Source: Mesorhizobium sp. B2-8-5 (GTDB lineage: Bacteria > Pseudomonadota > Alphaproteobacteria > Rhizobiales > Rhizobiaceae). From it: a DNA stretch of 64,000 bases. The stretch lies in NCBI RefSeq assembly GCF_006440675.2, contig NZ_CP083951.1, positions 62,001 through 126,000 of the forward strand, in the 5' to 3' direction. The position numbers and the translations under genes were made by a program. Under the pieces are notes generated by a model, which was not told the DNA's origin, did not search any database, and was given only the letters and a program-made list of their open reading frames with translations. Positions 44,927 to 51,897 of the stretch are shown here, piece after piece. Numbering within the stretch: the first letter of the stretch is position 1; each line of letters starts with the position of its first letter.

Positions 44927-45083
44927 GCCCCCCTCTGTCCTGCCGGACATCTCCCCCACAAGGGGGGAGATTAGCAGCTCGGGCGCCCCGCTCGATCCTG
45001 CAATCTTGGCGATTGGCGAAAGTCGGCAAGAAAGCTGATCTCCCCCCTTGTGGGGGAGATGTCCGGCAGGACAGAGGGGGGCG
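44927..45083. repeat. Palindromic intergenic element, family B, copy 3
   Basis: The left arm is CCCCCCTCTGTCCTGCCGG with ATCTCCCCCACAAGGGGGGAG. The right arm is CTCCCCCCTTGTGGGGGAG with CCGGCAGGACAGAGGGGGG. The core contains CTTGGCGATTGGCGAAAG. It interrupts the operon between the hydratase and acyl-CoA dehydrogenase genes. Confidence 0.9.
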
Positions 45084-45121
45084 CCGTAGAGTGCAAACCT
45101 CGCAGAACTGCGGAGGCGAGA

Positions 45122-46270
45122 ATGCCTGACCGCTCCTTCCTCGACTGGCCCTTCTTCGAGGACCGCCACCGCGAGCTCGCCGAGCGTCTCGAAGCCTGGT
45201 GCCAACGAAATCTCCCTGTCGACCATGATGACGTCGACGCCGCCTGCCGCGAACTCGTCGCTGAACTCGGCCGCGACGGTTGGCTGAAGCCGACGGCGCT
45301 GGACCCCGCCAACCCCGGACCGCTCGACGTGCGCACGCTCTGCATTACACGCGAGACGCTGGCGCGCCACGATGGGCTCGCCGATTTCGCCTTCGCCATG
45401 CAGGGGCTGGGCACCGGCGCGATCTCGCTGTTCGGGACGCCGGAGCAGCAGCGCTGGCTGGAAAAGACGCGGGCCGGAAAGGCCATCTCGGCTTTCGCGC
45501 TGTCGGAGCCGCGCTCGGGATCGGACGTCGCCAACATGGAGATGACCGCTGTCCGCGACGGCGGCGACTATGTGCTTTCCGGCGAAAAGACCTGGATCTC
45601 CAATGGCGGCATCGCAGACCTCTATGTCGTGTTCGCCCGCACCGGTGAGGCGCCCGGCGCGAAAGGGATTTCCGCTTTCGTCGTGCCTAGCGACGCGAAG
45701 GGGCTCAGCGTCGCCGAGCGGCTCGAGGTCATCGCGCCACACCCGCTGGCCCGGCTCTCCTTTGATAATGTACGGGTTCCGGCTTCCGCGCTTGTCGGCA
45801 AGCCCGGCGATGGTTTCCGCATCGCCATGTCGGTGCTCGACGTCTTCCGCTCCACGGTGGGCGCGGCGGCACTCGGCTTCGCACGACGCGCGCTGGACGA
45901 GAGCGTCAGCAGAGCGGCCGAACGCAAGCTGTTCGGCGCGCCGATGGCGGAATTGCAGATGGTGCAGGGCCACCTCGCCGACATGGCGCTGGATGTGGAT
46001 GCCGCCGCGCTGCTCATTTACCGCGCCGCCTGGACCAAGGACATGGGCGCCGCGCGGGTGACGCGCGAAGCGGCGATGGCCAAGCTGTTCGCCACCGACA
46101 AGGCGCAGGAAGTGATCGACAAGGCGGTGCAGTTGCATGGCGGCGACGGCGTGCGCAAGGGCCACATCGTCGAGAGCCTCTATCGCGAGATCCGGGCGCT
46201 GCGCATCTATGAGGGCGCTTCGGACGTGCAGAAGGTGGTGATCGCCAGGCAGCTGATGGGCGGGGCGTGA
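45122..46270 (+). CDS. Acyl-CoA dehydrogenase-family protein
   Basis: This 382-residue flavoprotein has the substrate/FAD motifs [19 protein letters not shown] and [22 protein letters not shown]-terminal [18 protein letters not shown] carries the usual catalytic-base region. It should introduce a double bond into a CoA ester and pass electrons to ETF. The start at 45122 has GGAGG upstream; the frame extends into the repeat but that part is not conserved. It belongs to the monooxygenase/reductase operon. Confidence 0.93.
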   Translation: MPDRSFLDWPFFEDRHRELAERLEAWCQRNLPVDHDDVDAACRELVAELGRDGWLKPTALDPANPGPLDVRTLCITRETLARHDGLADFAFAMQGLGTGAISLFGTPEQQRWLEKTRAGKAISAFALSEPRSGSDVANMEMTAVRDGGDYVLSGEKTWISNGGIADLYVVFARTGEAPGAKGISAFVVPSDAKGLSVAERLEVIAPHPLARLSFDNVRVPASALVGKPGDGFRIAMSVLDVFRSTVGAAALGFARRALDESVSRAAERKLFGAPMAELQMVQGHLADMALDVDAAALLIYRAAWTKDMGAARVTREAAMAKLFATDKAQEVIDKAVQLHGGDGVRKGHIVESLYREIRALRIYEGASDVQKVVIARQLMGGA

Positions 46271-46313
46271 CGCGATGCCTTGCGAACCAAATTTGAAATA
46301 GGGGAGGCCAGAC

Positions 46314-46709
46314 ATGCATACGATCCTGCAGCCCGAAGGCTGGGCTAAGCCGATCGGCTACGCCAATGGCGTGGCCGCACAAGGACGACTGGTGTTCGTC
46401 GGCGGTCAGGTCGGCTGGAACGCCGAATGCAAATTCGAGATCGACGACTTCGTCGGCCAAGTGCGCCAGACGCTCGCCAATGTCGTCGCCGTGCTCGCCG
46501 AAGCCGGCGGCGAGCCGCGGCACATCACCTCGATGACCTGGTACTTCACCGACAAGGCCGAGTATGTCGGTAACCTCAAAGGCATCGGCGAAGCCTACCG
46601 CGACGTGATCGGCCGGCATTTCCCGGCGATGGCCGCCATGCAGGTGGTGGCGCTGGTCGAGGACCGGGCCAAGGTGGAGATTCAAGCGACGGCGGTGATA
46701 CCCGAGTAG
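46314..46709 (+). CDS. RidA-superfamily protein lacking the canonical Arg
   Basis: This 131-residue RidA/YjgF-fold protein matches the family over YANGVAAQGRLVFVGGQVGW, FVGQVRQTLANVVAVLAEAG and VEIQATAVIPE. In canonical RidA the active-site Arg lies in a PARxxVxV motif; here it reads PAMAAMQVV, so the Arg is missing. Such members (like 2-aminomuconate deaminases) are not general imine hydrolases and act in catabolism. In this operon it may remove ammonia from the enamine product of the 2-aminobenzoyl-CoA reductase. The stop abuts that of the convergent gene. Confidence 0.85.
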   Translation: MHTILQPEGWAKPIGYANGVAAQGRLVFVGGQVGWNAECKFEIDDFVGQVRQTLANVVAVLAEAGGEPRHITSMTWYFTDKAEYVGNLKGIGEAYRDVIGRHFPAMAAMQVVALVEDRAKVEIQATAVIPE

Positions 46710-47801
46710 CTACTGGCGAAGGCCCGCCTGCCTTAGCAACGGCAGCACGTGGTCGCAGAAATAGGGCAGTTCCTGGGTGTAGTTGACGAAGGACAGCGCG
46801 ATGCCCTGGTAGCCATGGACGGCGATCGCCGCCATGTCGGCGGCGATCGTTTCCGGCGTGCCGATCAGCGGATAGGTGCCAGCGCCGCCGGCGAAACGCT
46901 GGCGGTAGCGGTCATAGGCATGCGGATCATGCGACTGCGAGAATTCCTTTTTGCCGGCCATATGGGCATCGACCGCTTCGTGATCGGCCGTCGTGACGGC
47001 GTAGCGCGTGTAATAGGCTTGCGCCTCCTCCATGGTCGGGCGGCAGACCACATGCGCCACGGTGTAGACGCCGACGTCGCGGCCCATCTTGGAGGCGCGC
47101 TCGCCGATATCGGTTACATGCTTGCCGGCATCGCTCATCTCCGAGAAGGTCGTGAAAAGATAGTCGCATCTGGCGGCGGCGAAATCCCGGCCCGGTCCGC
47201 CGAAAGCGGCGTTCATCGTCACCGGGCGCGGCGCCTGCAGGCTGGCCGGCCGGCTCACCGCTTCCTTCAGCCGATAGTAAGCGCCCTCATAGTCGAGCGG
47301 CTCGCTTGAAGCATAAAGCCGTTCAAGTATCTCGATCCACTCGGCTGCCTGGTCATAACCCTTTTCAACCAGCGGCGTCCCGAACATGCCGAATTCCTTC
47401 GGGTTCCAGCCGCAGACGATGTTGAGCCCCGCCCTGCCCTGGCTGATATGGTCGACCGTCGCCAGCGCCTTGGCGGCATAGAGCGGATGCACCAGCGGCA
47501 CATGCACGGTCATGAACAAGCCGATCTGTTCGGTAGCGGCTGCAAGCGCCGCCGCCCAGGTGAAGGTCTCGAAGGAGAATTCACGCACCTTGTTGCGGCC
47601 GCCGAAGCCGCGCCAGCGGGCGATCGGCAGCATGAATTCGAGGCCCGCGCGATCGGCGATCTGCGCCGCCGTCAGATTATCCTGCCAGCTTGCCGTCCAG
47701 CGTTCCGGCACATCGGTGATGGCCAGCCCGCCATCGGCGTTGGTGGAAAAGACACCGAGCTTCAGTCTGTTCGGGCCGTGCAGGGGATGCGCTTTGATCA
47801 T
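46710..47801 (-). CDS. LLM-class flavin-dependent monooxygenase (RutA-like)
   Basis: This 363-residue bacterial-luciferase-like monooxygenase has LKLGVFSTNADGGLAIT, RWRGFGGRNKVREFSFETF and INIVCGWNPKEF-like (LNIVCGWNPKEFGMFG) segments that follow RutA, the flavoenzyme that opens the uracil ring at an N-C bond. The C-terminus has LIGTPETIAADMAAIAVHGY, the LLM pattern. A ring amide such as an oxindole-type compound would be a chemically sensible substrate, but this is inference. It converges on the RidA-like gene with no gap. Its promoter faces the aldolase gene, with operator site 3 between. Confidence 0.88.
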   Translation of the reverse strand: MIKAHPLHGPNRLKLGVFSTNADGGLAITDVPERWTASWQDNLTAAQIADRAGLEFMLPIARWRGFGGRNKVREFSFETFTWAAALAAATEQIGLFMTVHVPLVHPLYAAKALATVDHISQGRAGLNIVCGWNPKEFGMFGTPLVEKGYDQAAEWIEILERLYASSEPLDYEGAYYRLKEAVSRPASLQAPRPVTMNAAFGGPGRDFAAARCDYLFTTFSEMSDAGKHVTDIGERASKMGRDVGVYTVAHVVCRPTMEEAQAYYTRYAVTTADHEAVDAHMAGKKEFSQSHDPHAYDRYRQRFAGGAGTYPLIGTPETIAADMAAIAVHGYQGIALSFVNYTQELPYFCDHVLPLLRQAGLRQ

Positions 47802-47850
47802 GTCCGGAACTCGTGGCGGAAGTCCCACACGCTAGGCCCGGAGAAAAATA

Positions 47851-47864
47851 TTTCAAGCCTGAAA
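47851..47864. promoter_or_regulatory. Predicted operator, site 3 (TTTCAAGCCTGAAA)
   Basis: This palindrome has one mismatched pair and lies in the 122-bp divergent region between the LLM monooxygenase and aldolase genes. It fits YTTYAAGCNTRAAR. Four bp further on the plus strand is a possible -35 TTCGCC with TATGCA 17 bp downstream. The same spacing between palindrome and -35 is seen near sites 1 and 4. Confidence 0.6.
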
Positions 47865-47923
47865 CAGCTTCGCCTCACCGCAGTTTGCGGATATGCATTG
47901 GGCAACACGAAAAGGGGATAGGC

Positions 47924-48685
47924 ATGAGCGAATTCCGCCAGAAATGCATCGGCAAGGCGAACCTCATCGGGTCCTTCGCCGCCATCCCCCATCCGGTCGC
48001 GGTCGAAGTGATGGCGTCGTCCGGCCTCGATTTCCTCTGCATCGACTGGGAGCACGCGCAGATTTCGCGCGAGACGATCGAGACCATGCTGCGCGCGGCC
48101 GACGTGCACCGTGTGCCGACCATCGTGCGCGTTCCCGGCCATGCGCCAGAAGCGATCCAGGCGGCGCTGGACAGCGGCGCGCAAGGCGTGCTGATCCCGC
48201 GCGTCTCGACAGCGGCCCAGGCGGCGATGGCGGTCAAGGCCTCGCGCTATCCGCCGCACGGCGAGCGCGGTGTCGGCCCCGGTCGGGCCGCCGGCTACGG
48301 CTATCGCATTCCCGAATATCTTGCCGCCGCCAATGAGCGGATTGTCGTTGCCATTCAGGTCGAGACCGCCGAGGGGCTGGCCAATATCGAGGCGATCACA
48401 GCCGTCGACGGCATCGATGTTGTCTTCGTCGGCCCAGGCGACCTCTCGGTGTCGATCGATGCCGTCGGACCGGCGGGCGCGGACAAGCTCTCCCAGGCGA
48501 TCAGGACAATCATCGGCGCGGCGGCGGCACATGGCAGGACCGCCGGCATATTTTGCACCAGCCCGCAGAATGTCGGCCGATGGACAGCCATCGGCGCGAG
48601 CTTCTTCGTGCTGGCCAGCGACACGATGTTTCTTGGCGCCGGCGCCGCGGCCAACTGTACCGCCGCGCGCGCCGAACTGGGCTAA
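47924..48685 (+). CDS. HpcH/HpaI-family aldolase/lyase
   Basis: This 253-residue class II (metal-dependent) aldolase of the HpcH/HpaI family has DFLCIDWEHAQISRETIE, IVRVPGHAPEAIQAALDSGA, VAIQVETAEGLANIEAI (Glu metal ligand) and DVVFVGPGDLSVSI (Asp ligand). It splits or forms 2-oxo-4-hydroxy acids giving pyruvate or glyoxylate plus an aldehyde. AAGGGGAT precedes the ATG. It could process a chain fragment of the ring-opened substrate. The substrate is unknown. Confidence 0.92.
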   Translation: MSEFRQKCIGKANLIGSFAAIPHPVAVEVMASSGLDFLCIDWEHAQISRETIETMLRAADVHRVPTIVRVPGHAPEAIQAALDSGAQGVLIPRVSTAAQAAMAVKASRYPPHGERGVGPGRAAGYGYRIPEYLAAANERIVVAIQVETAEGLANIEAITAVDGIDVVFVGPGDLSVSIDAVGPAGADKLSQAIRTIIGAAAAHGRTAGIFCTSPQNVGRWTAIGASFFVLASDTMFLGAGAAANCTAARAELG

Positions 48686-48782
48686 GGCATGTTGATATTC
48701 AGGTGATGCCGGCCTGACCTCAACACGCCTAATGACGATCGCGGTCAAAAGGCGTATCGGCGAAGCGACAGGCCAGCCAACT

Positions 48783-48796
48783 TTTTAAGCTTAAAA
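48783..48796. promoter_or_regulatory. Predicted operator, site 4 (TTTTAAGCTTAAAA)
   Basis: This perfect 14-bp palindrome is upstream of the aminotransferase gene and fits the shared consensus YTTYAAGCNTRAAR. A weak promoter pair TTGCCT/TGGATA with 17-bp spacing starts 3 bp past it. It has the best symmetry of the four sites. Confidence 0.65.
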
Positions 48797-48907
48797 CTTT
48801 TGCCTTGAAAAGCGCCGCGCTTTGGATAGCATCCGAAGCTGATGCGACTGCCGTGGCGGAGGGGCTTTTCCGGTCGGTCCATCGTTGGTGGAAGGGGGTT
48901 TCAGTCC

Positions 48908-50107
48908 TTGTCGTTTGTGTTGCCCCAGTCGTCGTCCAGCGCGCGCTATGCTTTCGATGGCGTGCGGGCGCAAATTCGCGACCTGCACACGGAAAACATC
49001 GCAAACCTGGCGGTTCGCGCGCGAGAGCTCGGCGATGTCATCGCACTCTGGTACGGCGAGGGCGACATGGTGACGCCCGCCTTCATCCGCGACGCGGCGA
49101 AGGCCGCTTTCGACGAGGGCCTGACTTTCTACGTTCCCAACATGCGTGGGCACGGCCCGCTGAACGAGGCGCTGTCGGAATACCAGACGCGCATTCATGG
49201 CCGTTCGATCCCGATCGCGCGGACCACGGTGACGCCGGGCGGCATGCAGGCGCTGTACCTTGCGCTCGAGCTGCTGGTCGATACAGGCACCAACGTCGTC
49301 TATGTCGCGCCGCAATGGCCGAACATCCACAACGCGATCCACCTGATCGGCGGCGAGCCGCGGCCGTTCTCGCTCGACTTCAAGGATGACTGGCGGCTCG
49401 ACCTCGACCGGCTGTTCGCCACCTGCGACGCGCGCACTCGCGCCATCTTCCTGTCGACGCCGTCCAACCCGACCGGCTGGACGGCGACGCGCGAAGAGAT
49501 GCAAGCGCTGCTCGACTTCAGCCGGCGCACCGGTATCTGGATCATTTCCGACGAGGTCTATGGCCGGCTCTATTTCGACGGCGACGTCGCGCCCTCGATC
49601 CTGCAGATCGCCGAGGACGGCGACAGGGTGCTGTCGGTCAACAGCTTCTCGAAAGCCTGGGCGATGACCGGCTGGCGCATCGGCTGGCTGACCCATCCTT
49701 CAGGCGTTGCCGACCAACTCGGCGCGATGACGCAATATATCAACAGCGGCACCGCGGCCCCGATCCAGGCCGGCGCCGTGGCGGCGATCCGGCAGGGCGA
49801 GCCGCTGGTCGAGGAAATCAGACAGCGGATCAGGACCGGCCTCGACCTTGCCTATGACAGGCTGGCGCAAATCCCAGGCATCATCCTGCCGACCAAACCG
49901 CGCGGCGGCATGTATGCCTTCTTTGCGCTTGAGGGTGAAAGCGACGCCCGGCAAGCCTGCGCCAGGATCCTGGAGACGGCCCGCGTCGGGCTGGCGCCCG
50001 GCCATCTCTTCGGAAGCTCGGCAACGGCATTCCTCAGAATGTGCGTCTGCCGCGACCGCGACCAGATAGCGACCGCGCTCACCCGCATGGTCGCCGCCAT
50101 GAATTGA
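48908..50107 (+). CDS. PLP-dependent aminotransferase, class I/II
   Basis: This fold-type I aminotransferase has about 399 residues. Motifs are VTPGGMQALYLALELLVDTG, STPSNPTGWTA (Asn of the substrate site), IISDEVYGRLYFDG (Asp for PLP N1) and NSFSKAWAMTGWRIGW with the Schiff-base Lys. The C-terminus has PRGGMYAFF. The start is uncertain: TTG 48908 and GTG 48917 lie behind GGAAGGGGG, while an ATG at 48842 has a poorer ribosome site. It is under operator site 4 and precedes an amino-acid binding protein, so its substrate is probably an amino acid that the cluster feeds on. Confidence 0.9.
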   Translation: MSFVLPQSSSSARYAFDGVRAQIRDLHTENIANLAVRARELGDVIALWYGEGDMVTPAFIRDAAKAAFDEGLTFYVPNMRGHGPLNEALSEYQTRIHGRSIPIARTTVTPGGMQALYLALELLVDTGTNVVYVAPQWPNIHNAIHLIGGEPRPFSLDFKDDWRLDLDRLFATCDARTRAIFLSTPSNPTGWTATREEMQALLDFSRRTGIWIISDEVYGRLYFDGDVAPSILQIAEDGDRVLSVNSFSKAWAMTGWRIGWLTHPSGVADQLGAMTQYINSGTAAPIQAGAVAAIRQGEPLVEEIRQRIRTGLDLAYDRLAQIPGIILPTKPRGGMYAFFALEGESDARQACARILETARVGLAPGHLFGSSATAFLRMCVCRDRDQIATALTRMVAAMN

Positions 50108-50196
50108 CGCCCCGCTGGGAGGCGGGACGGCAAGAAACCGTGCGGGGTCAGCCCTGCCCGATCAACAACCAGAGGGAAGACCCAGAGGGAAACCAA

Positions 50197-50994
50197 ATGA
50201 GCTTTACGCGTCGCAACCTGCTTGTTCTGGCCGCCGCCATCGGCATCGCCGCCGGCCCCGCCACCGCTTATGCCGCCGATGTGCTCAATGTCGGTGCCTA
50301 CCCGACCAACCCGCCCTTCGAATATAAGAACGAGAGCGGCACTTTCGAAGGCTTCGAGGTCGACATCGTCAACGAGGCGGCCAAGCGCATCGGCATGACC
50401 ACCGACATCGCCGATCTCGGCTTCCAGGCGCTGTTCGCGGCCACCACCTCCAAGCGCATCGACGTCGCCATCTCCTCGATCACCATCACGGCAGAGCGGC
50501 TGAAGTCGCAGTCCTTCACGCAGCCCTATTATGATTCCGACATGGGCATCGCCACCAAGACCGACAGCGCGATCAACGCCGAGGCAGATCTCAAGGGCAA
50601 GGTCGTCGGCGTGCTGTCCGGCTCGACCGGCGAGACCTGGGTCAAGGACCACCAGGCAGCCGACGGCTTCAGCGATGTGAAGGGCTACGACACGCAGCAG
50701 AACCTTCTGCTCGACCTCAGCGCCGGCCGCGTCGACGCCGCCGTCAGCGACATCCCCGGCATGCAGTACTCCTTCCAGAAGATGAAGGACCTCGTCGTCA
50801 AGCAGCGCATCAAGACCGGCGAACAGTACGGGCTGATGATGACCAAGGACCATCCGCTGCTCGGCAAGCTGAATGACGCGCTGACGGCGATGAAGAAGGA
50901 TGGCACGCTGGCCGCCATCCACAAGAAGTGGTTCGGCACCGACGCGCCGGCCGACTCCTCGACGGTCAAGGAAATGCCGCTGCCCAAGGCCTGA
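50197..50994 (+). CDS. Amino-acid-type ABC solute-binding protein (family 3)
   Basis: This 265-residue family 3 binding protein has an N-terminal signal (MSFTRRNLLVLAAAIGIAAG, twin-arginine-like RRNLLVL). Signature parts are VGAYPTNPPFEYKNESGTFEG, GFEVDIVNEAAKRIG, DVAISSITITAERLKSQSFT and GRVDAAVSD. AGAGGGA sets the start. A terminator follows it. The permease gene comes 186 bp later and there is no neighbouring ATPase gene. It probably binds an amino acid or amino-acid-like aromatic compound. Confidence 0.92.
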   Translation: MSFTRRNLLVLAAAIGIAAGPATAYAADVLNVGAYPTNPPFEYKNESGTFEGFEVDIVNEAAKRIGMTTDIADLGFQALFAATTSKRIDVAISSITITAERLKSQSFTQPYYDSDMGIATKTDSAINAEADLKGKVVGVLSGSTGETWVKDHQAADGFSDVKGYDTQQNLLLDLSAGRVDAAVSDIPGMQYSFQKMKDLVVKQRIKTGEQYGLMMTKDHPLLGKLNDALTAMKKDGTLAAIHKKWFGTDAPADSSTVKEMPLPKA

Positions 50995-51007
50995 GCGGGC
51001 TGACGAA

Positions 51008-51052
51008 AAACGAGCCGTGTCGGCTTTCGAGGCCCGCACGGCTCGTTTCCTT
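51008..51052 (+). terminator. Rho-independent terminator after the binding-protein gene
   Basis: Stem AAACGAGCCGTG / CACGGCTCGTTT is 12 bp, with a 17-nt loop, followed by CCTTTC. It lies 13 bp after the stop and may keep binding-protein mRNA more abundant than permease mRNA. Confidence 0.8.
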
Positions 51053-51104
51053 TCTCCCGGAACCGCAGGGCAGAGCTGATCTGATGTTTCGGGCCTCTAC
51101 CCTC

Positions 51105-51159
51105 GTTTTTACGCAATTCCGGACGGAAAACCGTTTCACACGTTTCCTGGAATTGCTCT
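51105..51159. repeat. Short palindromic repeat, family D, copy 2
   Basis: GTTTTTACGCAATTCCGGACGG leads through AAAACCGTTTCACACG to TTTCCTGGAATTGCTCT. It matches the element at 40482-40535 and ends 21 bp before the permease ATG, so it lies in the permease leader. Confidence 0.8.
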
Positions 51160-51180
51160 GACACGGTTCGGGAACACCCC

Positions 51181-51855
51181 ATGTCGCTAATCGACACCTT
51201 CTTCAATCCCGACGTTATCGCGTCGAGCCTGCCGGCGCTGCTGCGCGGCTTCCTCAACACGCTGCTGCTCGGAATTATGAGCATCGTCATCGGCATCGTC
51301 ATGGGGCTGGCGATCAGCCTTGTGCGGCTCTACGCGCCGAAACCGTTGCGCTGGCTCGCCATCGGCTACACCGACATCTTCCGCGCCTTGCCGGTGCTGG
51401 TCGTGCTGATCCTGATCTATTACGCGCTGCCTTTCCTCGGCATCCGCCTGTCGTCCTGGGCGTCCGCCGTGACGGCATTCGCCATCATCATGTCGGCCTA
51501 TTCGGCCGAAGTGTTCCGCTCCGGCATCGAGAGCATTCCGAAGGGCCAGTTCGAGGCGGCGCAGGCGCTCGGCCTGCCGTTCATGCTCACTCTGCGCAAA
51601 GTGGTGCTGCCGCAAGCCATCCGCGTGGTCATCCCGCCGATGACCAGCAACTGCGTCTCGATGTTCAAGGACACCTCGCTCGCCTCGACCGTGGCGCTGC
51701 CGGAACTCTTGAAGGAAGCGACCAATGCGCAGTCGCTCTACGCGAACCCGTCACCGCTGATCGGCGCGGCGCTGGTCTATCTGATCTTCCTCTGGCCGAT
51801 GGTTCGCCTCGTCAGCCTGCTCGAGCGCCGCTTCCAGACAGAGAAGACGCGCTGA
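51181..51855 (+). CDS. Amino-acid-type ABC permease
   Basis: This 224-residue HisM/ArtQ-type permease is hydrophobic, with about five helices. The EAA loop is ESIPKGQFEAAQALGLPFML, and RALPVLVVLILIYYALPFLG is typical of this group. It presumably pairs as a homodimer with the binding protein at 50197. No ATPase gene is adjacent, so it must borrow one encoded elsewhere. The PLP-enzyme gene follows 42 bp later. Confidence 0.92.
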   Translation: MSLIDTFFNPDVIASSLPALLRGFLNTLLLGIMSIVIGIVMGLAISLVRLYAPKPLRWLAIGYTDIFRALPVLVVLILIYYALPFLGIRLSSWASAVTAFAIIMSAYSAEVFRSGIESIPKGQFEAAQALGLPFMLTLRKVVLPQAIRVVIPPMTSNCVSMFKDTSLASTVALPELLKEATNAQSLYANPSPLIGAALVYLIFLWPMVRLVSLLERRFQTEKTR

Positions 51856-51897
51856 CGCCAACCAGTCCCTATCCAAGTCCTTCGCAGGAGCTTACCC

